A stretch of DNA of 64,000 nt from Megascapheus bottae (Eukaryota; Chordata; Mammalia; Rodentia; Geomyidae). The stretch is taken from positions 35,734,501 through 35,798,500 of the forward strand of contig JANJXV010000013.1 of assembly GCA_024803745.1 (NCBI GenBank), in the 5' to 3' direction. Below are positions 47,046 through 58,880 of this stretch, in pieces. Position numbers and translations under genes: made by a program. How positions within the stretch are numbered: position 1 is the first letter of the stretch; each line of letters begins with the position of its first letter. A model generated the notes under the pieces. It was given only the letters and a program-made list of their open reading frames with translations. It was not told the origin of the DNA and searched no databases.

Positions 47046-48640
47046 TTAACCTGACTCTTCTTTAGTCAGTGATCAGTTCTAAGTAAGAGAATGTAATGGA
47101 GGCAAATTCCGTCAAATTTGTACTTCATGTATTGGCAAGCTTGTTGAAAAACAGTGAGTGATTAGACGTCTGTTAGCACAGTTTCCTGGTGGAAACTCTC
47201 CCTTCATGGCTGAGGTCAAGCTCCCAGGTCAGCAATGAATTTGTGAATCCATTGGGGCCCAGCCTAGATGAAAACAATGTACCCAAGAAGTATACCTGTT
47301 GCCAAGGAGAGAGTGCAAGCATCATAGGCATATCATTGGGTGTGTTTGTAATTATGTCAAAAGGAATAAGATTTCTGGGTGGCGAGAAGAGAAGTTATCC
47401 AAAAATAGCTTGAAGTTTATAGTCCAATCTAGTGGGTACATGAACTCTTTCTAAATGATTTCTAAACAATTTCCATTTCCTTTGACTATCCTATCTCATT
47501 GGTGACATGTAATGAACCCTTTCAGAGGCCAGACCTCATTCTCTCAGAGGAGCATTGGTTTTGTTTTCCAGCACTGAAAGGTATAATTTTTCCCTCATGT
47601 TTGGATGTCAATACCGTCTTCTCATTGGGAGTTGTTATCAATAGTCTCCTTTCTTCTACCTTTCAAATTAGAGATGTGAAATCCACATGGTGGCCTATTA
47701 GACAGCTCTCAATTGAATCACACTATTATTCTCAATTGGAGGCTTTTATTTATGATCTCGAGGGTGTCGCTGGGCTTGTGTAATTATGCTAAAAGCCAAA
47801 AGAGTCTCATGACTGCCCGCCTCTCACAGCCTGTTAGATGATTTTACAGACCCTGGAGTCTGTCTGGTTGGCTTTCTTCCTGCACATCTGGGCAAGTGAC
47901 TGGGGGTCCCGACTCCTGTGTGCTACTCACAATTCTGTCAACATTCCCAGTTTCTCCTTGTGCTGTGGCCATGTGGCCACTGCTGGCCAGCTCTCATGAA
48001 CAGTGGTGCTGACCGCTGGGAGACAGTGTGAAGAAGCAACAATGGAGTCAACTGCCAGTTTTCCTCGGACATGGAACATCAAGTGTCCTACTGATAGAAG
48101 GTCAGTATCCACTGACTTATAAAAATAGTAAAGCTAATTGCTTTTAATTTCCCTTGAGAAGGAGCAAGAGAAAAAAAATTCACAGGAGTTTTCTTTTCTG
48201 TCTTCCTGGAGATTTGTCCTAGTTTGTAGATGGGTAGATTTCTACTAAGAAAGACTTACTTTTCTGAAACAGCTACTATTGTGTTAGTGTCTGGATGGAG
48301 AATTTTATCTTATTTAGTACCCATGACAACACTATTAAGATAGATTTGCCTGTTTTCCTTGGAGGAAATGGAAATGGAGAGGGCAGTTAAGAATCCGACT
48401 TGCCTAAAGGCATGTTGCTGTGAAGCGATGGAGCTAGGATGTGAAAGTACATTTGACTATAATGCAAATATAATTTCAGCTCCACCAGTCAGCCCCTTCC
48501 TAGATTTCATTGGATTTTTAATCATCTAGATGAGTTGAGAGAACTATACAGTCAAGATTCATATACCTGCCAGCTGGATGGTACAATTAACATCCTATTC
48601 CATTTACATAATCATGTCTATCAGTCCCTCCATCTATCAG
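47046..48640. other. SINE-poor intron stretch with candidate regulatory core
   Basis: 1.6 kb with only a MIR-like remnant at about 48350-48475. Bases 47500-47815 look dense in homeodomain- and MEF2/HOX-like AT words (CAATTGA, TTATTTATGA, TAATTAT) around short GC islands, like many conserved enhancers. Inference only. Confidence 0.35.
48350..48475 (+). repeat. MIR-like fragment
   Basis: GAGGAAATGGAAATGGAGAG, then GACTTGCCTAAAGGCATG and GATGGAGCTAGGATGTGAA. Confidence 0.55.
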
Positions 48641-48644
48641 TTCA

Positions 48645-48680
<36 letters not shown>
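48645..48680 (+). repeat. (GT)n microsatellite
   Basis: About 17 units. Confidence 0.95.
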
Positions 48681-48989
48681 TGTAGAACCTAGGCTCTTGT
48701 ACATGCATTCCACCACTGTCACATTCTCAGGCCTCATCTTTTTGACATGGTCAAAGGAAGTAGTAGATATCAGTATGCTTAGTCCTTAACATTTAAGTTT
48801 CACGTCAGTGGTTAGGGCTGGGTATTTGTTTGTGGCTCTTTATTTTGAGGTAAGTTTTATACACAATGAAAGACAAAAATCTTAGTATATTCCTGAGCTT
48901 TTTAATTGTATATCCCTATGTAGCCAAAATTCCTGAGGAGATACAACACATGACCACTACCTTATGAAGAAAATCCCTGTTGCCCCCCC

Positions 48990-49002
48990 CACTCTGTCTC
49001 TG

Positions 49003-49036
<34 letters not shown>

Positions 49037-49037
49037 A
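48990..49037 (+). repeat. (TCTCTG)n microsatellite
   Basis: Tail-side run of the next antisense SINE. Confidence 0.93.
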
Positions 49038-49278
49038 TCAGTTGAAGGGATTGAACTCTGGGCCCAGGGGTTGTTCCTCAGCTCTTTACCTCAAGGCTAG
49101 CACTAGCCACTTGAGTGCTAACACTCTCCCATTTAAGACACAGCACCACTTCTGGTTTTCCGGTGATTAATTGGAGATAAGAGTCTTATGAACTTTAGTG
49201 CCCAGGCTAGTTTTGAACCACGTTCCTCAGATGTCAGCCTTCTGAGTAGGTAGGATTATAGTTGTGAGCTACCGGCAC
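49038..49278 (-). repeat. B1-Geo SINE with internal duplication
   Basis: Geo half contains a repeated CACTAGCCACTTGAGTGC / ACACTCTCCCATTTAAG segment. Confidence 0.88.
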
Positions 49279-49286
49279 CCCATGCC

Positions 49287-49528
49287 TCTTTTTTTTGTTG
49301 TTGTTGGTCATGGGGCTTGAACTCTGGGCCTGGTGCTGTCCCTGAGCTCTTCAGCTCAAGGCTATTGCCCTACCCCTGGAGCCACCAGCACCACTTCAGG
49401 TTTTCTAGTGGTTAATTGGAGATATGAGTCTCTCGGTCTTTAGTGTCTGGGCTGGCTTTGAACTACAATCCTCAGATCTCAGCCTCCTGACTAGCTAGGA
49501 TTATAGGCGTGAGCCATAGCACCTGGTA
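49287..49528 (-). repeat. B1-Geo SINE
   Basis: GGTCATGGGGCTTGAACTCT through GTGAGCCATAGCACCTGG; tandem with the previous copy. Confidence 0.92.
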
Positions 49529-49659
49529 ACATAAATAAGTTTTTAAAGGAGAAATATCACTCACAGCTTGCTTCTATTAATGTCTCAGCCATACAGATTT
49601 TTATGTGGTTTGAACATTGCAATTTCCAATTTGGTAATTAGCTATTTAGTAGTAACTTG

Positions 49660-49722
49660 AGGGGCTAGGGCTCAGTGGTAGGGCATGTTTTCAGAATGCA
49701 TTTGATCCCTGGTACTTGGAGA
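49660..49722 (+). repeat. ID-like monomer without Geo half
   Basis: GGGGCTAGGGCTCAGTGGTA (A-box-like) and TTTGATCCCTGGTAC (B-box-like). Confidence 0.7.
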
Positions 49723-49729
49723 GGGAGAG

Positions 49730-52545
49730 GATTGAGAGGGAAGGGAGCATTAGTCCCATATCCACTCTAAACTGGTGTTACCTGTCCAGATAGCTGGTAA
49801 TAAATAAACAGTGCAGTGAGCTAAGTATGCTATGTATAGGGCCTAGAAGTTTAGAAATGTTGACAGCAATTTCTGTAAGCTGTTGTTGGGACATCTGAAT
49901 ATATGCTCAATGGTATGCAGCCTTATCCCTGCAAGAATTAGACTAGTTTGGTGTGAGGAACCTCACATGGAGAGTGGCAGATGGCATGAGCTGTAGAACC
50001 ATGCATTGGAAAGTGATGGATCAGAAGGTGAAAACAAACAACTAAACAAAGTCTTTCCCCATGGATAGAGCTGCATTGGACCTGTTATTGGATTATTACT
50101 TACTATTCTATTCATAGCATAATTAGGAGAAATTAATTTAAAAAACCCACCCAGATTTCCAACAAGCTAATCCATCATTGACAGGATTGACTTTTTTGCT
50201 TCTCATTCTTTCATCTTTTGTGTTTTGTGTGTAGTTCTGAGTAAAAGATTTATTACTCAATTATGTCTCTTAATTGTTCTGTTAGGATTTTCCAGCTTCT
50301 TCAGCCTCAGTTAGCATTTATGATGTCCTAAGATTTTCTTTTGTGGGAGGAATGGGCAAAGAACATTTTTCTTCTCTATTCTAAATTTTGTAAGCTTATT
50401 GTCATGTCATCAAAGAAAGCTATTAGACAACAATTCAAGCATCTTTAGCTTTCACAATTTTACTTCCATGAATCCCAAGGGTAGATGCAGTTTATTCCCC
50501 CCTTCTTAGCTCTCTGTGTTCAGATAAGATACAATTCTTATGTACTGCCAGATTTATCTGGTGGTAGAGACCCAGGAAAGCAAGCTGGCCATCTGGTGGA
50601 ATGAACATCCTCGCCCACAAATAGGCATCTCCCACAGTGGAATGCCATCCGAGGCCCCTAGGTCTGAAGCCCCCTGGATCTGCCCATTGCCCCCTGACCA
50701 TCTGTTTCCTTCCTTCTCCAGCTTTTATCTTGGTGGTAGATCTCTTCTGAGTTACCTGAGCCCACCTTGCTCTTAATAAAAAAAAAATCCCTTCCCACAC
50801 CTTGGAAATGGTTCCAGATTTTCATCAAGGTGTTGTTAATTCAGAATTCCAAAGCCAAAGAAGGAAAGGTGTGATCCTCTTCTGGTCATCCGTGTAGTAG
50901 TTTAGCTTCTCTGCTGTGGCTCGTCTACCTGTGGGCTCAGCTTTTAACTGCAGTATGCGTGTGGGAAATCAACACTTGATGGAAAAGAACTAAGTCCATT
51001 CATTTGATAGGAAATCAGCTTTTGATTCCTCACCAGTTAATTATCTCAAGTCATCTTTAAGAAAGATGCTTAAGAATCTGTTCTGAATTTAGTCTCAATA
51101 GAAAAGAAACCATGTTGAGGACAGTCTTATTAGCTCGTGGTCTTTCAGCTCACAGCACATCATTAAGGGCCAAGGGTTTCTGCAAGTGGATAGCGATCAG
51201 ATATGTACAGAGCATGCAAGATGTGCTAAGGAAGACTTGTTCTAGATGAGATTTCAAAATGGCACCAGGTGTGCATTCAAGGAATGTATGCAAAGTCACA
51301 ATTTCAGGGAAACAGGGACTGGAAGATGGAAGAGGAAGTATTCAGGCACAGAAAAGAAACGTTAAAGAGATTCATTTCATTTGATTCCTTATGGGATTGG
51401 ACTGTCAAATTCAGCATCCACTCACTCTGGGTCACAGTGGAGGTGGCTTGCTGGGTTCCCTTCTGATAAGAACTTGCCTGGAAGACCAAACACTGAGTGT
51501 GTGTGGGTCTCATGGTTTTTGGACAGTGCTGAGAATTCTTCAGGACTTTCTGAGCTATTGATTTTTTTGTTTTTAAACCAGAGCAGTCCCGGGAGAATCG
51601 GGCATCAGCAACAAGATTTTTTAAAAAAGAGAAGTTGACATTTTGCTTCTGAAATAATTTCTTACCCACATCACACAGTGAAGAACTGTGGGAAAAAGTT
51701 AAATTGCCTTATTCAAATTGCCTTAGAACTGTAGAATATCTGTAACTAAACAACTCTGTGACATTTAAGTAACACTAATAGTTTCTCCTTTTCCTGTCAG
51801 CCCTTACTACATTCCTGAAACCATGCTAGGTGCCTGATCTTGCCCTAATTTACAGATGGGACTGCCAGGCTTCAGAGGGGATCACACAGCACCATGTTGG
51901 ATCTGTCCCTTGATCCCAAGGCCTAGGCTTCTATCCATGGCAATTCTGTTTCTCCTCTGCCCTGTGAGCTGAACCTCAAGCCTAAAGGTGACATAAAACA
52001 GTTTTACCTGATAGGTGCATGTCAGCATTACAGAGGCATTTTTCACCTGCCATGCCTTCAGTATTATCTGAAGAATGATGCACAATGCATGGGGCTATGT
52101 GAGAGCGGTCACTTTGGCCATGAGAAATCCACACACTCTTGCCTTTTTGTTTCAGCTTTTAGCAACACTGATTTCCCTTTCTCTTCCCTTCCACCCTCCC
52201 TTTTCTCCTTTCCTCCTCCTTTCCTTCCTCCCTCTGTCTCTTCTGTCCCTCTTTCCAATAAATATGGGTATGCAGCTATCTCTCTTGCTTATTGCTTCCT
52301 ATTGCTTTTGGATTCAGAAAACAATTACCTATGTCTGCAACTCTGTTTTCTTGTAGTAGATTTGAAGTTGCAAGTCTTACTTTGAGTTCTTCGATCCATT
52401 TGGAGTTAAACTTTTTTTTATGGACTCCTTCACAATTACACATAGAAATAGAATCAATCGTGTTTTGTTCTTGTTTCAAGTTGAAAAATAAAAACATACA
52501 AAAACTACATAGGTCCGAGTTACATGGAGGCCACATTTGAATAAA
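49730..52545. other. SINE-free intron stretch
   Basis: 2.8 kb, the longest SINE-free part of the intron. A weak MIR-like patch at 51780-51920 and an L1-like fragment at about 52380-52430. No exon recognised. Confidence 0.45.
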
Positions 52546-52558
52546 ATTTGACATGTGT

Positions 52559-52727
52559 GGGGCTGGGAGTTTGGCCTACTTGTAGAGTGTTTGCCTAGCA
52601 TGCACAAAGACCCAAGTTTGATTCCTCAGTACCACATACATAGAAAAAAGCCGGAAGTGGTGCTGAGGCTCAAGTGGTAGAGTGCTAGCTCCTGAGCCCA
52701 AGCCCAGAACTGGCAAAAAAATTTTTT
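52559..52727 (+). repeat. IDL-Geo SINE with internal deletion and TSD
   Basis: Sense; GAGTGCTAGC joins TCCTGAGCCC, removing about 40 bases of Geo. TTGACATGTGT flanks both ends. Confidence 0.93.
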
Positions 52728-52803
52728 TTGACATGTGTAGGTATGTTCTTGAATTTGTCTTCTGAGCTCGGTGAATTATTAATTTGTCCTGAACACTTGT
52801 CAT

Positions 52804-52972
<169 letters not shown>

Positions 52973-53192
52973 TTGAACTCTGGGCCTGTGCACTGTCCCT
53001 GAGCTCTTCAGCTCAAGGCTACCGCCCTACCCCTTGAGCCATAGCTTCACTTCCGATTTTCTGTCCGATTTTCTGGTAGTTAATTGGAGATAAGAGTCTC
53101 AGGTTCTTTAGTGCCCAGGGTTTGAACCGTGATCCTCAGATCTCAGCCTCCTGAGTAGCTAGGATTACAGGCCTGAGCCACCACCCTCGGCT
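52973..53192 (-). repeat. B1-Geo SINE with 18-bp TSD
   Basis: Antisense. Perfect AACACTTGTCATTTTCTT at 52792-52809 and 53193-53210 brackets SINE plus microsatellite. GATTTTCTGTCC is locally duplicated at the Geo/B1 junction. Confidence 0.96.
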
Positions 53193-53210
53193 AACACTTG
53201 TCATTTTCTT

Positions 53211-53990
53211 GAGTAGCTAGGACTACAGGTGTGAGCCCAGCTATAATGAGTCCTCTGTTTTCTCTTCTCTTCAGCCACTTTTCCCCAATGGTCACACCTT
53301 AAGGAATTTTCTGAAATATCATTTCATCATGCTTCCTTTTTTCTCTCTTTCTAGCCTTACCCCGATGTACATCTCGGTTTCCTGGTCTTTCTTCAGCCAG
53401 CACTTCCTTAGCATGGGGATGGTCCCACAAATAAGTAACTGTCTTTACCTTAACACATACCACACAAGCTCAATAGAGAAAAGTATAGTGGGTCATTCAG
53501 TGCAGTGTTGTTTTCCCTTCCAGCATTCCTGAAACCAAATAATCCAAACTGGCTCAGCTTTGCAGGATCCTCAGATTCATTCGCATCACTGCCTATGTCC
53601 CCAGATGGTCTTCAGAATGATTCTCTTTAAGCATTCTAGCCTGCTTGTGGCCACATAATTCATCTCAACATGGTTTTTTTTTTATTTTAAAAGATTTTAT
53701 TAGCACGGATTTTTTACATCATATTTCAAATACGTTTAACAAATATTCAAGAAGGGAATCTCTATATGCAACCACTGGCACTTAAATATTAGAACATAAT
53801 TAAAATTAAGCTGAGAGTTTATATGTCATCCATTCATATTGATCTATATAACATTATGTCTATAGTGTATATATCCCATTGTAGATTTTTATGTCTATGT
53901 AGTTATAGTTATATCTCTAAGACCAATGACACAAGGTTTTTGTGTACTTTCTTCAACTCTTCAATGTGAGTGTCTTCCAGCTATTAGTCT
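53211..53990. other. Intron, little recognised
   Basis: A B1-like scrap at 53210-53245; AT-rich sequence from 53.66 to 53.95 kb could be an old retroelement but I cannot name it. Confidence 0.4.
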
Positions 53991-53994
53991 TTTT

Positions 53995-54232
53995 TTCCTC
54001 TTGATGCTGGTACTGGAGCTTGAACTCATGATGTTGTGGTTTCTCTTAGTATTTTTCACTTAGCCTAGTGTTCTATCACTTGAGCTACATTTTCACTTCT
54101 AGATTTCTGGTGGTGAATTGTAGATAAGAGACTCAGATGTACCTGCCTAGAGTGGTTTTCAATTGTGATCTTCAGATCTCAGCTTCCTCAGTAGCTAGGA
54201 TTATAGAGGTGAGCCACTGGTACCCTGGTAGT
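53995..54232 (-). repeat. B1-Geo SINE, old
   Basis: GGAGCTTGAACTCATGATGT through GTGAGCCACTGGTACCCTGG. Confidence 0.85.
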
Positions 54233-54264
54233 CTTAGACTTCTTGTCTTCTTCAATAATGACAT

Positions 54265-54418
54265 CTTTTTTTTTTTAGCCAGTCCTGGGGCTTGAACTCA
54301 GGGCCTAAGCACTGTCCTTGAACTTTTTCCTCAAGGCTAGTGCTCTGCCACTTGAATGATATCACTTCTGGCTTTTCTGTGGTACTGAGGAATTGAACTC
54401 CGGTCTGGGTCTTTCTGT
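54265..54418 (-). repeat. IDL-Geo SINE, truncated
   Basis: GCCAGTCCTGGGGCTTGAAC through GAGGAATTGAACTCCGGTC. Confidence 0.88.
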
Positions 54419-54654
54419 GAGGACTGGTCCTCACAGTCTTTGTGAATGGAACCTTTGTCTGCTTGTCTACCCAAGCCAGAAACCAGAGTCATTTCAACTT
54501 GTTCCTGTTTTATCTTGAGCATCTAATAGGTCCTGCCACTTCTGACTCTATATTTCCTAGGTTCACTCCCCTCACCACCCCCAAGCCTTTTATTTCAGGG
54601 TGAAATCTCTCATCTGGATGATTTTTGAAGTTCCCTGTCTCCTTCCGCAGTCCA

Positions 54655-54806
54655 CCCCAATCCTTCCTTCATTTTTCCTTCCCTTCCCTGCCTTCCCTTC
54701 CTCTTCCCTCCTCTTTTCCCTCCTTCCTCCTTCCCTTTACATCTCCCTTCCCATCTCATTTGCCCTCTTCCTTCCTCTCCCTTCCCTTCCCTTCCCCTTC
54801 CTTTTT
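54655..54806 (+). repeat. (CCTTCC)n polypyrimidine tract
   Basis: Degenerate CT-rich run before the next antisense SINE. Confidence 0.9.
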
Positions 54807-55015
54807 TCTTGTCCCAGGGCTTGAACTCAGAACCTTAAGTTTTGTGTTCAGGGCCAGTGCTCTGCCATTTGAGCCACAGACCCACCTCCAGATGTTTTTG
54901 ATACTTAATTAGATAGAAGAGTCTCACCAACTTTTCTTCCCCAGCTGGCTTTGAACATACAGTCCTCAGATCTCAGCCTTCCTGAGTAGCTAGGATTATA
55001 GACCCAGCTTGGATT
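54807..55015 (-). repeat. B1-Geo SINE, old
   Basis: CAGGGCTTGAACTCAGAACC through TGAGTAGCTAGGATTATAGA. Confidence 0.85.
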
Positions 55016-55634
55016 TGTCTAACTCACAAACCAGGTCACATCTCTGTCCTCAACCTTGGGCTGGAAACTGTATTCAACAGACATGTTTTAGTTGACATCA
55101 CGATGTTGCATGAACATTTCGTTTGGTCTTTTCTAAAAAGGTGGCTTCATATGGAAATCATCTAGACCAGTGAGTTGCCTTTGAAAACCAGGCACCCTGG
55201 CTTGTGGCACTTGCATTCCTTTCTGGGAACAGCTGGCTGGAGTGGAGGGACAGCTGTGCTCCTTAGAGTACTCCATGTGGTCACAGATCCCACCCTTCTG
55301 AGTGTGTTTCTCTCCCTTGTGCCACCAACTGGCTCCTGTGGCATTTGAATTGGTGGCCTTTGGCTGGGGGTTATCAGCTAAGGCCCCTTGCACTGTGGGC
55401 CAACAGAGCTTGTGTTCTTAGAGGACATCAAACGCAAATTCTGTTTCCCACTTACATTCTGGCACATACTCTTTTTCAGGCTACAATCGACATGGAAGAC
55501 AATATTCTTTCTGGGAGTATCTGAGTAAGAAGCCCAGGTCATTTTATCCTTCATCCTTTGCTTCAGTGTACTGTGAAATGGCAGGGTTTAGTCTTTTCAA
55601 AGTTATTTTGATGGCCATGTATGAAAGGAATTCC

Positions 55635-55638
<4 letters not shown>

Positions 55639-55693
<55 letters not shown>

Positions 55694-55725
55694 GAACACG
55701 CACACAGAGGAACACGCACACAGGT
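55639..55725 (+). repeat. (CA)n and 16-bp tandem unit
   Basis: About 25 CA units, then two copies of AGAGGAACACGCACAC. Confidence 0.95.
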
Positions 55726-55851
55726 CAGGAAATCATATTTATCATTGCCTCTCTTTCTCCTACCCCATTTCCCTTTTTATTTTTCAAACTGGTCATTCCC
55801 ATTAAGTTAATGTCATAAGTCACTAATGAATTACAGTCCATATTGTTTTAT

Positions 55852-56060
55852 TTTTATTTATTTTTTATGGTACTGGGGTTTGAACTCCGGATTCATGCCA
55901 GCCAAGCAAACACTTTGCTTGGTGAGTCACACCTCCAGAACTTCTTATTTTGATTGTCTTGAAACAGTGTCACTTTTGCCCAGGTCAGCCTGGATCAAAG
56001 TCCTTCTGTTTATGTTTAATGTTTTAATTGGGATGACAGGTGTGTGTTACCACACCTAGC
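55852..56060 (-). repeat. B1-dID-like dimer, old
   Basis: GGTACTGGGGTTTGAACTCC then TTGCCCAGGTCAGCCTGGAT. Confidence 0.7.
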
Positions 56061-56176
56061 TTTTTCTGTTGAGATGGAATCTCATAAACTAGCCAAGGCT
56101 AAACAGGAACCAGAGTCCTGATCTGTATCTCTTGAGTAGCTAGGATACAGGTGGGAACCACTGGCTCCCAGCATCT
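56061..56176 (-). repeat. B1-like half
   Basis: TGGAATCTCATAAACTAGCC through GGAACCACTGGCTCCCAGC. Confidence 0.75.
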
Positions 56177-57105
56177 GTGCTTTGAAAAACTCTGTTCATA
56201 CAGATTCTTGAAGTTATATAATCACATTTTATTATGTGCCATAGCTGTGTTTTTCTAAAACATTTCCTTTGCTTTCCAAGGGGTCTACAATGGAAACAGA
56301 TCCGATGAAAACCACTGATGTAGGCCTTTTCTTTTCAATGGGAGTTGTATTTCCAGGTTCATGTCCCCAAGGAACAGAAATTAGTGAGAATTATTTTGAA
56401 CATAGCTCCTTTTTGTCAGTTCTCTGATGTGTCCTGCAGCATTGGTTTTTAAATGAAGTTCACATTTGCAGAGTCTCAGGATGAGTCATATGGATTCTTT
56501 AAATCTCTTGTACACATGAGAAGGTTAGATGCTGAGAGAAGCACTTTAAAAGGATTTATTCAGTGGAGGAGTTTTAATAAAACCTTCATTTAAAGTCAGA
56601 TAGGTCTAGGCAATGCAGAGAAAAAGAGAAATAATATAAAGAAAAAAAGATGAAGATCATGATACATAACAGTAGGTTCAACAAAAACTGTCTAGGATGT
56701 TTGTAATAATAGTGAAAAATAGAAGTTATTTCAAAAGATAAAAAGATAAACTCAGAAAAATAACAACCTAGGACATATTTTGGTTTTATATCATTTATTT
56801 AAGAGCTGTCCTTGGTCATAGAAATGAAGAAAATAGTGGTAAACAGAATAAATCTTTTTGCCCTCATGGATCTTTCAATCCAGATTAGAAGAATAAGAAA
56901 TGAACATAAGTATCATCAAAATATTAATATAAATACATTGCATAAGTGTATCAATGCCAAAGGATCTAACCAAAAATTTAAAATTTGTAGCAGTGTGTCA
57001 GTAGGTAAGAAAAGAGATTACAAGACAATCAGCACTTTGTTTTGTTGAGGTTAAGTAGTTACATAAAGTTTCCAGTACTATGGCATAGTTACACTTAACT
57101 GTCAC
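56177..57105. other. Intron, nothing recognised
   Basis: AT-rich, SINE-free. No gene recognised. Confidence 0.45.
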
Positions 57106-57107
57106 AA

Positions 57108-57348
57108 TCTTTTTTTTTGGTTGGTCATAGGGCTTGAACTTTGGGCCAGGGGGTTGTCCCTGAGCTCTTCATCTCAAGGCTAGTGCTCTATCACTTGAGC
57201 TACAGCATAATTTCTGGTTTTCTAGCAGTTAATTGGAGAATAAGATTCTCATGGACTTTCCTTCCTGGGCTGGCTTTGAACTGCTATACTCAAATCTCAG
57301 CCTCCTAAGTGGCTAGGATTACAGGTGTGAGCTACCAGTGCCTGCCTC
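57108..57348 (-). repeat. B1-Geo SINE
   Basis: TTGGTCATAGGGCTTGAACT through GTGTGAGCTACCAGTGCCTG. Confidence 0.92.
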
Positions 57349-57764
57349 AATAAGCAACATTTTTTTGAGCTATAAACATTACCAGGTTGACTTTGAGGAT
57401 CAGAAATCAAAATGGAACCACAGGCAGCCAAGTCATGCAGTATCTCAAGATTCAATATCTTCTGGTGCCATCTTTTCTTGTGTGTTGCCCTGCAGCACAC
57501 CAGAATGGTTTCTTATACGTACTAGGAAGGATGAGTCCTATGTTGAAAGAAGGCTCTGTCAATAGACTGAGCCTAGCCTGCTACAAGAAGGTTAATGGTT
57601 TCTTGGAGTAGGGAAATTTATTATCACCTATTCATGCCACTCCTTTGAACCATTCCAGCACTTGAAGCAAAAATATTCATTACCATAGCAGTCTAGGAAT
57701 GAAAAATGACTACCGTAATGAGCCTTCCTTTTTCACTCTAGTAACACAATTAATATTTTATTAT
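57349..57764. other. Intron, nothing recognised
   Basis: Unique sequence. Confidence 0.45.
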
Positions 57765-57765
57765 A

Positions 57766-57792
57766 CGTGTATATATATATATATATATATTT
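57766..57792 (+). repeat. (TA)n microsatellite
   Basis: Short pure TA run. Confidence 0.92.
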
Positions 57793-58609
57793 GTGGTGGT
57801 ACATAGACTAAAACCATGTTGTGCAGAGAAGAAGGGGAGAGGGAGAAGGATCCAGAATCCTACTGTCCCAACACACCTGCCGTTCTCCTTTCTGGTAGGC
57901 TTTGAGTGTTGCTTGGCTGGCTTTCAAAATGGCTGTGGGAGAAGGGGGGTCCTACAGGCACCAATGTCTGCTTCCTGCATGCACAGGCCATATGGTGACA
58001 TGATGTGACTGTGCACAGTGGGGTTGGTGGTCTTGACACCTGAGCTTTCCATTTGGCACCTCTGTTTTCAGTGGCTTTTGATCTAAATTGTATAACTCCA
58101 TATCTCTTAGAATACAAATGGGGGGCTGGTCACACACTATCTCTTTGCTAAAGCTGGGGGCAACACCCCCCCCAGGACAGGATCCCCTGAAATTCAGGGA
58201 AGGTTCTCTTTGCTTTCTGCCCTGAGATCCTCTTCCTTTGGGCCTCCAGCCCCACTCCACCTTCAAGGGATTAGCTCCTGTGGAGACTTTCTTCCAGGTA
58301 GAATTGCAAAGAATCCAGCACCTCTCAGGAAGCTGCTACCTCTTCATTTTGGCAGTAACTCTTTTATTAACCATTGCTTTCAGGTATTAGATGAGGGCTT
58401 CTAGCTCCCGAACCCTATTAGATGGGCCCATCCCCCCACCCCTACATTACAGCCCCTGGTGGAGGAACAAACCAGATTCCTATAGAATCCTCACAGTCTT
58501 CACTAAGCTCACTTCTGCCACTGAGCTGCCCAGGCTACATGGCTCAAGATGCATTATATTCATAAAGTGCTTTGTTGAATAGTGGCTCCTTTGTACAACT
58601 AAAGATAAT

Positions 58610-58642
58610 ATATGTATATATATATATATATATATATGTATA
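58610..58642 (+). repeat. (TA)n microsatellite
   Basis: Tail-side run of the next antisense SINE. Confidence 0.93.
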
Positions 58643-58788
58643 TTGCCAGTGCTGGGGCTTGAGCTCAGGGCCTGAGCACTGTCCTTGGACTTTCTCAAGG
58701 CTAGCACTCTACCACTTGAGCCTCAGCACCACTTCCAGCTTTTTTCTATGTATGTGGTACCTGACTAGCTAGGATTAAAGACATGAGC
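58643..58788 (-). repeat. Chimeric SINE: IDL-Geo joined to B1-like end
   Basis: Antisense Geo and the start of the tRNA-like half run to ATGTATGTGGTACC at 58759, then switch to TGACTAGCTAGGATTAAAG, the 5' end of the B1-like monomer. Confidence 0.85.
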
Positions 58789-58880
58789 TTCCTCCTCCTC
58801 TTTCTCCCCCTCCTCCTTGTCCTCCTCCTCTTCCTCCTCCTCTCCCCTGCCCCCTCCTCCTCCTTCTCCTCCTCCTTCTT
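58786..58880 (+). repeat. (CCTCCT)n polypyrimidine tract
   Basis: CT triplet-rich run behind the chimeric SINE. Confidence 0.93.

Noticed and set aside
50460..50800. Possible retrocopy or LTR end (CTCTTAATAAA followed by an A-run at 50775-50789)
   Set aside because: No TSD, no recognisable parent gene and no LTR partner were found; left as unique intron sequence.
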